The notes beneath the pieces were generated by a model. That model worked only from the letters and a program-made list of their open reading frames with translations, had not been told where the DNA came from and ran no database searches. A stretch of DNA of 64,000 nucleotides, from NCBI RefSeq assembly GCF_023517795.1, contig NZ_CP082928.1:3720001-3784000 (forward strand), in the 5' to 3' direction. Below, piece by piece: positions 8,389 through 17,384 of the stretch. The translations under genes were made by a program, and so were the position numbers. Source of the DNA: Pseudomonas fulva (GTDB taxonomy: Bacteria > Pseudomonadota > Gammaproteobacteria > Pseudomonadales > Pseudomonadaceae). Every line of letters begins with the position of its first letter. The first letter of the stretch is position 1.

Positions 8389-10563
8389 TTAGAAGCTGTA
8401 CTTGGCGGTCAGCATCAGGTTGCGTGGGTTACCGTAGTTATCTCCGCCGTAGTTTACCGACTGGGATATTGAACTGTAGTACTTACGATCAAACACGTTG
8501 TTGGCATTAAGCTGCAGGTCAAGATTTTCAGTCATCTGATAGCCGGCCATGAGGTCAGTGATCGCATAGCTGCCTTGCTCGAGTCGATATTCTCCGCCGC
8601 TTGGCAGCGCTATGTCGTTATACATGCGGCTCTGCCACGACAGGCTGCCACCGACTCGCAGTTTTTCCAATTCGCCTTGGAAGCGATAGCTGGTGGTGAG
8701 CTTGAACAAGTGTTCAGGCGTATCGGTATCGAAGCGTTGGTTCTCGTTCTGAGGATTCGCAGCGTCCTTCATGGTGTGCACACGGGCGTAGGTATAGCCC
8801 GCGCCGACTTGCCAGTTTTCGGTCAATGCACCTTGCAGCTCCATGTCGATGCCCTGGCTCCGGACTTCACCAGAAGGGGCGTAGCATTGGTTGTTGGCTT
8901 GCGGGCAGTTGGGCACGAAGACCTGTACCGCGCGGTTTTCCTGGTCGATACGGAACAACGCTATGCTGGCGTTCAGGGCGCCGTCGAAGTACTCGCCCTT
9001 GATACCAATTTCATAGTTTTTACCGACGATGGGGCGCACAGGCGTTGCACTGGCGTCGAGTCTGGACTGAGGTGTGAAGATGTCGCTGTAGCTGACATAG
9101 ACCGAGTGATGCTCGTCCAGATCGTAAATTAGGCCACCGTAGCGAGTGACGTTACGAGTGACCTTGTAGTCGCCAGCGCCATCACGATTGTCATAGTCGT
9201 ACCAGTCAAGGCGGCCGCCGAGAATCAGCTTCAGCGGATCTGCCAGGCTCAGGCGGCTCGTGAGGTACACGCCATCCTGGGAGGTCACCGCACGGCGATG
9301 GCCGGTGTGGACGAAATCAGGCTCGGCGATATCCACCGGCTGCCCACCCAGGTTGTAAGGCGAGTAGTCGTGGGTGGTCATGTCGTAGATGCGCTTGCTG
9401 GCCCCGACTACCAGTTCATGAGTGCGGCCGAATGCCTGAAAGGGACCGCTCGCAAAGGCATCCACACCACCCTGATTTTCATCGTAGGTTGCATGGTAGA
9501 TCGTCCTACGCTTTGCGTAGCCGACGTTCGCCATCTGTGTCAAGTACGAGCCTGAGAACAACCCATTCTGCTCGGCATAGTTGGCGTTCAGTTGCAGCGC
9601 CCAGTCATTGGCGAGGCGGTGACGGAGTTCGGCAAAGACCGCGTTGGTTTCCTGATCCTTGTTTTCCCAGTCAGTCCCTGGATTGTAGGAGCGCGGTAGA
9701 TCGAGGTGGTGGCCATCCAAGCCGATCAGGGACGAGCCCCAGAATGAGTTCGTCTTGTCCTTCTGATGAGAGAAGCCGAAGGTCAAGGTAGTGTCTTCGC
9801 CAAAGTCTGCCTCGGTGACCGCATAGAACAGACCATGCTGCTCCTGCGCACGGTCCATAAAGCTGTTGGCGTCGCGGTACGAAGTGACTACGCGACCACG
9901 CAGGGTGCCGCTACTGTTAAGTGAACTGGATGCGTCGAGTTCGCCGCGATAGTCATCCCAGCTACCCGCTGCGCCGGTGAGGGTAACGCGCTGCTCGGCC
10001 AGCGGGCGCTTGCGCACCATATTGACCGCCGCCGAAGGGTTGCCTGCACCGGTGACCAGGCCAGTGGCACCGCGCACCACTTCCACCCGGTCGAACATCG
10101 CCAGGTTCGGCTGCACGCCGACGGCAACGCCGTTGTAGCCGCTGGGAATACCGTCATACATCAGGTTGTCGATTTCAAAACCGCGGGAGATGTAGGTCTG
10201 CCGACCGCGACCGCTAGCCGTGCTGAGGAACAGGCCGGGTGTCGCCTTAACCACGTCGTTGATGCTGGTCATGCCCATATCGTCCATGCGCTGGCGCGTG
10301 ATCACGGTGACCGCCTGGGGCGTCTCGCGCATGGTCATGGGCAGCTTGGTGGCGGTGGACATGGCGCCGGTGGTGTAGGAACGCGAGCCTTCGGTGGTGC
10401 TGCCCAGCTGGGTATTGGTGATTTCGGTGGCGCCCAGCTCCATCACGCTGCCTGCTTCGCTGCTTTGTTGAGCCAGGGCCGGGGTCATGGTGGCCATGCA
10501 GATGGCCAGCGCCAGGTGATTACGGTGCGCGGCGAAGCAGCGAGGTGGGGTGAGACGCGACAT
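8389..10563 (-). CDS. TonB-dependent siderophore receptor
   Basis: 724-aa outer-membrane ferric-siderophore receptor of the FpvA/FoxA-like group. Signal peptide residues 1-31 (cleavage after PALA). A plug domain follows, with MRETPQAVTVITRQRMDDMG and VEVVRGATGLVTGAGNPSA, then a 22-strand barrel ending in an aromatic residue (LTAKYSF). The N-terminal STN signalling domain of transducing receptors is absent: the plug begins soon after the signal peptide, so it imports without signalling to a sigma/anti-sigma pair. A Fur-like box lies 41 bp upstream. No siderophore genes are adjacent. Confidence 0.95.
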   Translation of the reverse strand: MSRLTPPRCFAAHRNHLALAICMATMTPALAQQSSEAGSVMELGATEITNTQLGSTTEGSRSYTTGAMSTATKLPMTMRETPQAVTVITRQRMDDMGMTSINDVVKATPGLFLSTASGRGRQTYISRGFEIDNLMYDGIPSGYNGVAVGVQPNLAMFDRVEVVRGATGLVTGAGNPSAAVNMVRKRPLAEQRVTLTGAAGSWDDYRGELDASSSLNSSGTLRGRVVTSYRDANSFMDRAQEQHGLFYAVTEADFGEDTTLTFGFSHQKDKTNSFWGSSLIGLDGHHLDLPRSYNPGTDWENKDQETNAVFAELRHRLANDWALQLNANYAEQNGLFSGSYLTQMANVGYAKRRTIYHATYDENQGGVDAFASGPFQAFGRTHELVVGASKRIYDMTTHDYSPYNLGGQPVDIAEPDFVHTGHRRAVTSQDGVYLTSRLSLADPLKLILGGRLDWYDYDNRDGAGDYKVTRNVTRYGGLIYDLDEHHSVYVSYSDIFTPQSRLDASATPVRPIVGKNYEIGIKGEYFDGALNASIALFRIDQENRAVQVFVPNCPQANNQCYAPSGEVRSQGIDMELQGALTENWQVGAGYTYARVHTMKDAANPQNENQRFDTDTPEHLFKLTTSYRFQGELEKLRVGGSLSWQSRMYNDIALPSGGEYRLEQGSYAITDLMAGYQMTENLDLQLNANNVFDRKYYSSISQSVNYGGDNYGNPRNLMLTAKYSF

Positions 10564-10603
10564 GAGGGATCCCTGATAATCGAGTGGTAGGCGTTATGGT
10601 GGT

Positions 10604-10622
10604 GAGAATCGTTATTATTATA
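10604..10622 (-). promoter_or_regulatory. Fur box upstream of the TonB receptor
   Basis: On the minus strand the 19 bases TATAATAATAACGATTCTC match 14 of 19 positions of the Fur consensus GATAATGATAATCATTATC. The site is 41 bp ahead of the receptor start codon. Iron repression is expected. Confidence 0.72.
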
Positions 10623-10741
10623 ATCTCAAGAATGTCGCTGGATGACAAAGCGTGCTGCTTGAATTCGTCGACTCATCAAGGGCTTATCGATCGGAAAGCA
10701 GTGGGCGTCAGCCACCCGACGCCGTGCAACGAGGGCGTCCC

Positions 10742-11217
10742 ATGATCTGCCAACCCACAGCTGGCGACTCGAGGCCTGTGCTGAGGCCCGCGCGGGTCAT
10801 CGATCTTCCGGCGATCTACCGGGGCGAGCTGGGCTATATCCGCCAGTGGGAGCCGCAGCACGAGCACGCCTGGCAGGTGGCGGCCGAGCGGCACCTCGCG
10901 CAATGGGTCGAGAATTTCGAGCGGCTGACCCTGGCCTGGGTCGATGACCAGCTCGTCGGCTATTCGTTATGGGCCGATGAGCTGGGCAATGCGCAGTTGT
11001 GCGCCCTGCAGGTGAGCGAGGCGTATCGGTGCAGGGGGGCGGCCAGGTGCTGATCGCGCCCTATGTCGAGAGCGCCCGGCAGGCCGGCTTCGAGACGCTG
11101 AGCCTGCACGTGCGTAGCGATAACCCGGCCCGGCGGCTCTACGAGCGGGCCGGGTTCGCTGAAGTCGGGACCAATGCCCTCGGCTACCTGCGCTACGAAC
11201 GGCAGGCCGCGGCCTAG
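10742..11217 (+). pseudogene. GNAT acetyltransferase, frameshifted
   Basis: An N-terminal half (from MICQPTAGDSRPVLRPARV to QLCALQVSEAYRCRG) and a C-terminal half (QVLIAPYVESARQAGFE to YLRYERQAAA) form one GNAT domain in two frames. The break is at a run of six G (about 11034-11039), inside the acetyl-CoA-binding Q/R-x-x-G-x-G/A loop; a seventh G would restore one frame of about 158 codons. The first frame stops at 11053. It may be a real inactivation, a slippage-switchable gene or a sequencing error. The C-terminus meets the convergent fsr-like gene with overlapping stop codons. Confidence 0.8.
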
Positions 11218-12464
11218 CGGCCTGTCGGCGCTGGCGCCTGCGGCTTGAGCGGCCGGGTGCGTGGCAGCAGGGCAGTGGCCAGGCCCAGCAGCGGCAGGAA
11301 GGACACCAGGTGGTAGACCCAGACGATGCCGTGCACGTCGGCCAGCTCGCCCAGGCCGGCTGCGCCAATGCCGCCGATGCCGAACATCAGGCCGAACATC
11401 AGCCCCGACACCATGCCGACGCGCCCCGGCACCGCCTCCTGGGCATAGACCACCAGGGCGGCGAAGGCCGAAGACATCACCAGGCCGATCATGATCGCCA
11501 GCACCGCCGTTGCCGTGGCACCGACGTAGGGCAGGGCCAGGGCGAAGGGTGCCACGCCCATGAAGGAAATCCAGATCACCGCCTTGCGGCCGATGCGGTC
11601 GCCCACCGGGCCGCCCGCGAAGGTGCCGAATGCCACCGCGGCGAGAAAGATGAACAGGTAGATCTGGCTCTGCTGCACGCTCATGGCGAAGCGCTCGATC
11701 AGGTAGAAGGTAAAGAAGTTGGTGAACGCGGCGATGTACACGAACTTGGCGAACATCAGCACGCAGATCACCGCGATCGCCTGGATCACCTGGGTGCGGT
11801 TCAGGCCCACCGTCTGCTTGCTGGCCAGGTTCTTCAGCTTGGCCTGGCCATGATGGACGCTCCAGATGGTCAGGCGGCAGAGCACGAAGATCGCCAGGGC
11901 GGCGGCCAGCATGAACCAGGCGATGGCGTGCTGGCCGTAGGGGATGACGATGGCTGCCGCCAGCAGCGGGCCCAGGGCCGAGCCGGAGTTGCCGCCAACC
12001 TGGAAGGTCGATTGCGCGGTGCCGAAGCGCCCGCCCGAGGCCATCCGCGCGATGCGCGAGGCTTCCGGATGGAAGGTCGCCGAGCCCACACCGACCACCG
12101 CCGCCGACAGCAACAGCATCTCGTAGCTGCTGGCGAAGGCGAGCAGGGCAATGCCGATAAAGGTCATCAGCATGCCCGAGGGCAGCAGATAGGGCTTGGG
12201 GTGCTTGTCGGTGTACATGCCGATCCACGGCTGCAGCAGCGAGGCGGTGATCTGGTAGACCAGGCCGAGCCAGCCGATCTGCGCGAAGCTCAGCGCGAAC
12301 TGGGTCTTGAGCATCGGGTAAACGGCGGGCATCACCGACTGGATCAGGTCGTTGAGCAGGTGCGAGAACGCGGCGGCGCCCACCACCGGCAACAGAAAGC
12401 CGTGGGCCTGGGGGGACTGAGCGAGGGTCGGGTCGGCAGGGAGGTCGGGTGTGCTGGTTTTCAT
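11214..12464 (-). CDS. fsr: MFS transporter, fosmidomycin resistance (Fsr) family
   Basis: 416-aa, 12-helix major facilitator of the Fsr efflux group. Typical features are HLLNDLIQSVMPAVYPMLK in helix 1, MYTDKHPKPYLLP in loop 2-3, GSATFHPEASRIAR after helix 4 and the GPVGDRIGRKAV repeat in the second half. Fsr proteins export fosmidomycin and related compounds by proton antiport. The ATG at 12464 is preferred to an in-frame TTG two codons earlier. Monocistronic; no local regulator. Confidence 0.85.
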   Translation of the reverse strand: MKTSTPDLPADPTLAQSPQAHGFLLPVVGAAAFSHLLNDLIQSVMPAVYPMLKTQFALSFAQIGWLGLVYQITASLLQPWIGMYTDKHPKPYLLPSGMLMTFIGIALLAFASSYEMLLLSAAVVGVGSATFHPEASRIARMASGGRFGTAQSTFQVGGNSGSALGPLLAAAIVIPYGQHAIAWFMLAAALAIFVLCRLTIWSVHHGQAKLKNLASKQTVGLNRTQVIQAIAVICVLMFAKFVYIAAFTNFFTFYLIERFAMSVQQSQIYLFIFLAAVAFGTFAGGPVGDRIGRKAVIWISFMGVAPFALALPYVGATATAVLAIMIGLVMSSAFAALVVYAQEAVPGRVGMVSGLMFGLMFGIGGIGAAGLGELADVHGIVWVYHLVSFLPLLGLATALLPRTRPLKPQAPAPTGR

Positions 12465-12725
12465 ACGCAAGGCTTCGTGTGGCTGCTGGGCCCGCCGGCA
12501 CCAGGGTGCCAGCCCGGCCAGAGGGCGGGACGGGCCGCCAAGCTTACGGGCGCCGACGCCGCCTGTCTCGCCTGATTCGGCAACGGGTTAAACTTCCGCG
12601 CCGCCGCGCCGGTCGATTTTGGACATACCTCAATCGACGGCGAGGCCAATGCATAGCAGTCACACCACCCAGGCGAACCGTGAGCACCCGGGCTCCAGGC
12701 CTGGTGCCCGCGGATCGGTAACCGG

Positions 12726-13088
12726 ATGAGCCGCCCTGACGCGGCAACCCTGACCACCCCGGACGGCCGCTACCTGATCGTCAGGGGCCGGCTGTGGCGG
12801 TTATCCAACCCCGAGCTGACCGAGCCGCAGCGCCAGGCGCTGGTCAATCAGCTAATGGACGCTCGGCGTCTGGTCAAGGCCGCCAAGGCGGCGGACGATG
12901 CCGCTTCGCTCAAGCAGGCGCGGGCCCAGGTGCAGGCCGCCAAGGTGGCGCTGGGTGAGCGTGGCCCGGTGTGGTGGCGCGATGGGGCGCCGGACTACAA
13001 CCGCCATCTGGTCGGCAACAGCCCCTACGCCGACTGGTTCGATACCCTGCCGGTTGAAGGCGCTGGGCCGCAGGGTTCCGGAGCGTGA
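12726..13088 (+). CDS. Conserved hypothetical protein (120 aa)
   Basis: Small soluble protein with a beta-type start (TPDGRYLIVRGRLWRLSNPEL), a helical Ala/Lys/Arg-rich middle and a Trp-rich end (GPVWWRDGAPDYNRHLV, then YADWFDTL). The pattern occurs in proteobacterial proteins of about 100-120 aa without assigned function. No signal peptide. It precedes the diguanylate cyclase gene by 154 bp. The ribosome site is weak. Function unknown. Confidence 0.65.
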   Translation: MSRPDAATLTTPDGRYLIVRGRLWRLSNPELTEPQRQALVNQLMDARRLVKAAKAADDAASLKQARAQVQAAKVALGERGPVWWRDGAPDYNRHLVGNSPYADWFDTLPVEGAGPQGSGA

Positions 13089-13242
13089 GCGAGGCGGTGT
13101 ATACCGGGGCAGGGGGGCTGGGCGCCGCGCCCATCTGTGCGTACGCTGTGCGCGCCGGGCCCGATAGCGGATTGTCGACCGACGGTCGGGGCGGCAACCG
13201 GGAGCGATGCAATGGCGCGGCAGCGAACAGGGGTGACCAGAG

Positions 13243-14790
13243 GTGCATGATTCCGGCCGGCGACAGTTCGACCTGCCTGCGGGCGCCGGCAATCCCCGCG
13301 GGCTACTGATCGCCGCGGTGATTTTCGTCTGTGGCGTGCTGTTGCTGTCCACCGCCCTGCACGTGCGCTGGGACAAGTCCCAGGCCATGGCCAAGAACAC
13401 CGAGGCCATGCAGACCCTGGCCGCTGCGCTGAACAGCCAGGCCGAATCGACCATTCGGGTCGCCGATACCCTGCTTACCGCACTGATCTCCATGTACCGC
13501 TCCGGCGGACACGGCGAGGCCAACATCCGCGAGCTCAATCAGGTGGCCCGAGCCCAGATACGCGAGCTGGGCGAGCTGGACGGCCTGTACATGTCCGACG
13601 CCGGGGGGCAGTACTTTCTGGCCACCAATGCCGAAGCCCATACGCTGAACAATGCCGATCGCCTGTACTTCCAGCACCACCGCCAGGGCTCGGGCAGCGC
13701 GCTGTACATCGGCCAGCCGATAAGGGGCAAGACCACCGGGCAATGGGTCATCACCTTTTCCAAGGGCATCTACGACGAGGACGGCAGTTTCCAGGGCGTT
13801 GCCCTGGCCACCCTCGGCGTCGAGCGGTTCCGCACGCTCTATCGCTCGCTGCCGCTTGGCGAGCAGGGCATCGTGGTGCTGGCCAAGCGCGACGGCACCA
13901 TCCTCGCCCGCTCGCAGAGCGATGCGCAGACCTACCTGACCAATATTTCCCAGAGCCCGATGCTCCAGGCCATCAACGGCGGCACGCCCAGAGGCGCGGT
14001 GACGCTGACCGCCATCGTCGACGGCGTGCGGCGGGTCTATGGTTTCGACGCCAGCCTCAAGTACCCGATGCTGGTGGCGGTGGCCACGCCCGAGGAACAG
14101 GCGCTGGCCGCCTGGCGGCAACGCGCCTGGACGATGTGGAGTTTCGCCCTGGCCGCCGTGCTGGGCGTCGGCATCATGGGCCTGCTGGTGCTGCGAGCGC
14201 TGGGCCGGCAGTCGGCCATGGCGGTCGAGCTGCAGGCCGCCCACCAGTCCCTGGCTACGGCCAACAGCACCCTGAAAACCCTCGCCGCCGAAGACGGCCT
14301 TACCGGTCTGGCCAACCGACGCCATCTCGACGGCTACCTGGCCAGCGTGTTCCAGCGTGCCCGCAGCGATGGCACGCCACTGGCCTTCGCCCTGGTCGAC
14401 GTGGATTTCTTCAAGGGCTACAACGATGCCTATGGGCACCAGCGCGGCGACCAGGCGCTGATCGAAGTCAGCAAGGCGATGCGCGCGCGGGTGCGCCGTG
14501 AGGGCGATCTGGTGGCCCGCTACGGCGGCGAGGAGATGGCCATCGTGCTGCCGGACGTGTCCGCCGAGCAGGCGCTGGGCATGGCCGAACAGGTGCGTGA
14601 GGCGGTGCAGCACCTGGGCATCGAGCATCGCCAGTCCGCCTACGATCAGGTCACCGTGAGCATCGGCGTGGTCACCGGTGTGCCAGGCGTGGACTTCGCC
14701 GACCCCGAGGCCATGGTGGCCGCCGCCGACCGTGCGCTCTACGCCGCCAAGGGCGGCGGTCGCAACCGCGTGGTGCTGGCCTCCCGGTAA
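13243..14790 (+). CDS. Membrane diguanylate cyclase with periplasmic sensor domain (GGEEM variant)
   Basis: 515 aa. Transmembrane helix about 22-40, periplasmic PDC/dCache-type sensor about 42-295 (including NNADRLYFQHHRQGSG), second helix about 302-322, then a GGDEF domain 345-512. The active loop reads GGEEM at residues 428-432 instead of GGEEF. DEDGLTGLANRR-type and DVDFFKGYND metal/substrate motifs are present, so c-di-GMP synthesis is likely retained. The GTG start at 13243 is the only in-frame candidate close to a purine-rich stretch. Predicted to make c-di-GMP in response to an external small ligand. Confidence 0.9.
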   Translation: MHDSGRRQFDLPAGAGNPRGLLIAAVIFVCGVLLLSTALHVRWDKSQAMAKNTEAMQTLAAALNSQAESTIRVADTLLTALISMYRSGGHGEANIRELNQVARAQIRELGELDGLYMSDAGGQYFLATNAEAHTLNNADRLYFQHHRQGSGSALYIGQPIRGKTTGQWVITFSKGIYDEDGSFQGVALATLGVERFRTLYRSLPLGEQGIVVLAKRDGTILARSQSDAQTYLTNISQSPMLQAINGGTPRGAVTLTAIVDGVRRVYGFDASLKYPMLVAVATPEEQALAAWRQRAWTMWSFALAAVLGVGIMGLLVLRALGRQSAMAVELQAAHQSLATANSTLKTLAAEDGLTGLANRRHLDGYLASVFQRARSDGTPLAFALVDVDFFKGYNDAYGHQRGDQALIEVSKAMRARVRREGDLVARYGGEEMAIVLPDVSAEQALGMAEQVREAVQHLGIEHRQSAYDQVTVSIGVVTGVPGVDFADPEAMVAAADRALYAAKGGGRNRVVLASR

Positions 14791-14887
14791 CATTCGGTCG
14801 CCAGGCAACCGGCCGTGATGCCTTGAACAGCGCAGCGCCGGGGTGGGTCAGATTGAGCACTTGTCGGCTGCGTTGGGTTCGAGGCGT

Positions 14888-15523
14888 ATGAGAATTGCCT
14901 GTCTGGGATGGGGGTCGTTGATCTGGAAACCCGGCGTTCTGCCGGTCGAAGCCCGCTGGCGCCGCGATGGTCCGGACCTGCCCATCGACTTTGCCCGTGA
15001 GTCGGACGGCGGCGAGCTGGCCACCGTCATCTGCAGCACGGCGCCCGTCACCCGGGTGATGTGGTCGCTGATGCACGGCGACTCGATGGCCTGTGCACGT
15101 GAGCTGTTGCGCCAGCGCGAGAAGATCCCGTCTTCCCAGCCCTGGTCGGTAGGTAGCGTGGCCCAGGGCACGCTCGATCCCCAGCTGCCCCATGCCCGAT
15201 CGATTGCCGCCTGGGCGCGCGCCCAGGGGCTCGACGGGGTGGTGTGGACAGCCCTGCCGCCGCGCTTTCAGGGCGAGAACGGGCGCATCCCGAGTATCGA
15301 AGAAGCGCTGCAGTATCTGCAGGCACTGCCCGAGCAACGCCGGCGCCACGCCGAGCGCTACGTATGCGACACGCCGAGGTTCGTCGCCACCGCGCTGCGC
15401 GAGACCCTGGAACGGCAGCTCGGCTGGGCACCCGGCCCTGGCGCCGCACCCCTGTTGCGAGCTCGGCAGGGGGCACCGCGGCCCGGCACCAGCCGGCGGC
15501 GATCGCCCGTCGCTGGCGCATAG
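14888..15523 (+). CDS. Conserved protein, gamma-glutamylcyclotransferase-like start
   Basis: 211 aa. It starts with RIACLGWGSLIWKPGVLP, reminiscent of the Gly-rich YGSL loop of the gamma-glutamylcyclotransferase (BtrG) fold, with an acidic and Arg-rich remainder. No experimental function is known to me for this subgroup. The ATG at 14888 matches the conserved beginning; 15 codons further upstream are not conserved-looking. It converges on a LysR gene with a hairpin between them. Confidence 0.65.
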   Translation: MRIACLGWGSLIWKPGVLPVEARWRRDGPDLPIDFARESDGGELATVICSTAPVTRVMWSLMHGDSMACARELLRQREKIPSSQPWSVGSVAQGTLDPQLPHARSIAAWARAQGLDGVVWTALPPRFQGENGRIPSIEEALQYLQALPEQRRRHAERYVCDTPRFVATALRETLERQLGWAPGPGAAPLLRARQGAPRPGTSRRRSPVAGA

Positions 15524-15531
15524 ACTTCCAG

Positions 15532-15551
15532 GCGCCTGGTGCTCCAGGCGC
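15532..15551. terminator. Hairpin between convergent genes
   Basis: Perfect 8-bp stem GCGCCTGG/CCAGGCGC with TGCT loop, 9 bp after one stop codon and just before the other gene's stop. No T-run, so a terminator is likely only from position. Confidence 0.5.
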
Positions 15552-15552
15552 G

Positions 15553-16455
15553 TCAGGAGCGCGCCGGGCCGGCTTCGACCTGTTCGCGCAGCAGCTGCAG
15601 GTAGCGGCGAGCACCCAGGCCCAGCGGGCGGCTCTTGTACCAGATCACGTCCACCCACAGGCGGATCTGGCTGGCCATGTTGTCGAACTTCACCGCGGCC
15701 AGCACACCGGAGTCGATCATCGGCTGCACCAGCGGATGGGGCAGGTAGGCCCAGCCCATGCCGGCCTGCACCAGGTCGAGGGTGGCCATGTAGCTGTCGG
15801 TAAGCCACACCCGGTGGGACAGCACGATCTGCGGCTCCGAGGCCCTGGGGTCGTCACTGGCCACCACGATCTGCCGGGTGTCGGCCATCTGCCCGGCGTC
15901 CAGCCGCTTGCCTTCACTGTCGAACGGATAGCCCGGCGCCGCCACCGCGGTGAGCAGCTGGCTGCCGGCCTCGGCGAAGGCTTCGCGCTCGTCGATGCCC
16001 GGGCGCTCGAACATCAGCGCCACCTGCGCGCTGCCGTCATGAATCATGCGCACCGCATCGGTCTGCGCAGCCGAGCGGATCTCGATCTCCAGGGTCGGGA
16101 ATTCCCGGGCCAGGGTAGTCAGCGGGCGGCTCCAGGCGCCGGTCTGCAGCTCCGGCGCCATGGCGATCACCAGGCGCCGTTCCAGGCCCTTGTGCAGTTG
16201 CAGCGCGTGGGCGTCGAGCAGGTTCAGCTGGCTGGCCACCTGCCGGGCCTGGGGCTCCAGGGCACGAGCCGCAGGGGTGGGCAGCGCCTTGCGGGTCGAG
16301 CGATCGAAGAGCGTCAGGTCGAGCTCCGCCTCCAGTTGCGACACCGCCATGTTCACCGCCGAGGGCACCCGGCCCAGGGCACGGGCGGCAGCGGAAAACG
16401 AACCCTGATCGATGACCGCCAGAAACACCCGCAGCGATTCGCTGGTAAACACCAT
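15553..16455 (-). CDS. LysR-type transcriptional regulator
   Basis: 300 aa. Winged helix at residues 1-60 (FLAVIDQGSFSAAARALGR, then AVNMAVSQLEAELDLTLFDR), followed by a periplasmic-binding-protein-like effector domain. It is divergent from the SDR/SDR/aminotransferase/ligase cluster at 16550-21028, with an inverted repeat in the shared promoter. It is therefore the probable activator of that cluster. The inducer is unknown. Confidence 0.93.
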   Translation of the reverse strand: MVFTSESLRVFLAVIDQGSFSAAARALGRVPSAVNMAVSQLEAELDLTLFDRSTRKALPTPAARALEPQARQVASQLNLLDAHALQLHKGLERRLVIAMAPELQTGAWSRPLTTLAREFPTLEIEIRSAAQTDAVRMIHDGSAQVALMFERPGIDEREAFAEAGSQLLTAVAAPGYPFDSEGKRLDAGQMADTRQIVVASDDPRASEPQIVLSHRVWLTDSYMATLDLVQAGMGWAYLPHPLVQPMIDSGVLAAVKFDNMASQIRLWVDVIWYKSRPLGLGARRYLQLLREQVEAGPARS

Positions 16456-16468
16456 GATTGTCAGTTTT

Positions 16469-16497
16469 CCTGATAACAGTTGTCTTTTTGTATCAGG
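16469..16497. promoter_or_regulatory. Candidate LysR operator
   Basis: CCTGATA and TATCAGG form a perfect 7-bp inverted repeat with a 15-base AT-rich spacer. It lies in the 94-bp region between the divergent LysR and SDR genes. LysR regulators bind dyads at this type of position. Confidence 0.5.
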
Positions 16498-16549
16498 TTC
16501 ATGCGCCTAGCATCCACCTCCATCGAAACCCGGTTGGCGTGAGGTGGGT

Positions 16550-17326
16550 ATGTTCAGGGTAATGGCAGGTCAGGTCGCGTTGGTCAGTGGGGCCGGCAGC
16601 GAGCGCGGCATCGGCATGGCCATTGCGCGTCGGCTCGGCGCGGCAGGCGTGAAACTGATCGTCACCGCCAGCAGTGCGCGCATCGCCGAGCGGGTGGCCG
16701 AATTGCGCGCCGCCGGTTTCGAAGCCGAAGGCCGCGCCGTCGACCTCACCGACGAAGCCCAAGTGCAGGCGTTCGCCGGCTGGGCCGAGGCCTGCTGGGG
16801 GCGCATCGACATCCTCGTCAACAACGCCGGCATGGCCATGCAGGGCAGCCCGGAGCCTTTCGTCGAAGTCGCCAAGATGAGCCTCGATGTCTGGAACCTG
16901 TCCATCTCGCGCAACCTGACCACTGCCTTCCTGCTCACCCGCGCCGTGTTGCCTGGCATGCAGCAGCGCGGCTATGGCCGCGTGGTGCACGTCAGCTCGG
17001 TGACCGGCACCCGTGTCGGCAACCCCGGTGAGGCCGGCTACAGCGCGGCCAAGGCCGGGATGGTCGGCCTCAACCTGTCGCTGGCGCTGGAAGTGGCCGG
17101 GCAGGGCATCACCGTCAACTCGGTGGCGCCGGGCTGGATCGCCACCGGCGCCAGCCAGCCGGAAGAGCAACGGGCCGCCGCCTACGTGCCGGTGGGTCGC
17201 GCCGGCCATCCCGAAGAAGTCGCCGCCGCGGTGGCCTTCCTGGCTTCGCCAGAGGCCAGCTACATCACCGGCGAGACGCTGGTGATCGACGGTGGCAATG
17301 CCCTGATCGAGAACAAGGCGCCCTGA
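16550..17326 (+). CDS. Short-chain dehydrogenase/reductase (SDR)
   Basis: Classical SDR of 258 aa. Coenzyme motif SGAGSERGIG, NNAG structural motif, catalytic Ser in HVSSVTG, YSAAK pair (Tyr and Lys), and a C-terminal ITGETLVIDGGN. It resembles FabG-like oxidoreductases acting on hydroxyl or keto groups. ATG 16550 has GAGG 5 bases upstream; ATG 16562 (MAGQVAL) is an equally family-like start. First gene of a run of four on this strand, divergent from the LysR gene. Confidence 0.92.
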   Translation: MFRVMAGQVALVSGAGSERGIGMAIARRLGAAGVKLIVTASSARIAERVAELRAAGFEAEGRAVDLTDEAQVQAFAGWAEACWGRIDILVNNAGMAMQGSPEPFVEVAKMSLDVWNLSISRNLTTAFLLTRAVLPGMQQRGYGRVVHVSSVTGTRVGNPGEAGYSAAKAGMVGLNLSLALEVAGQGITVNSVAPGWIATGASQPEEQRAAAYVPVGRAGHPEEVAAAVAFLASPEASYITGETLVIDGGNALIENKAP

Positions 17327-17384
17327 GCGCCAACCCTCTTACTTTCCATCTTCTCGAGCGGCCCGCGGGCCGAGGAGCGAATCG

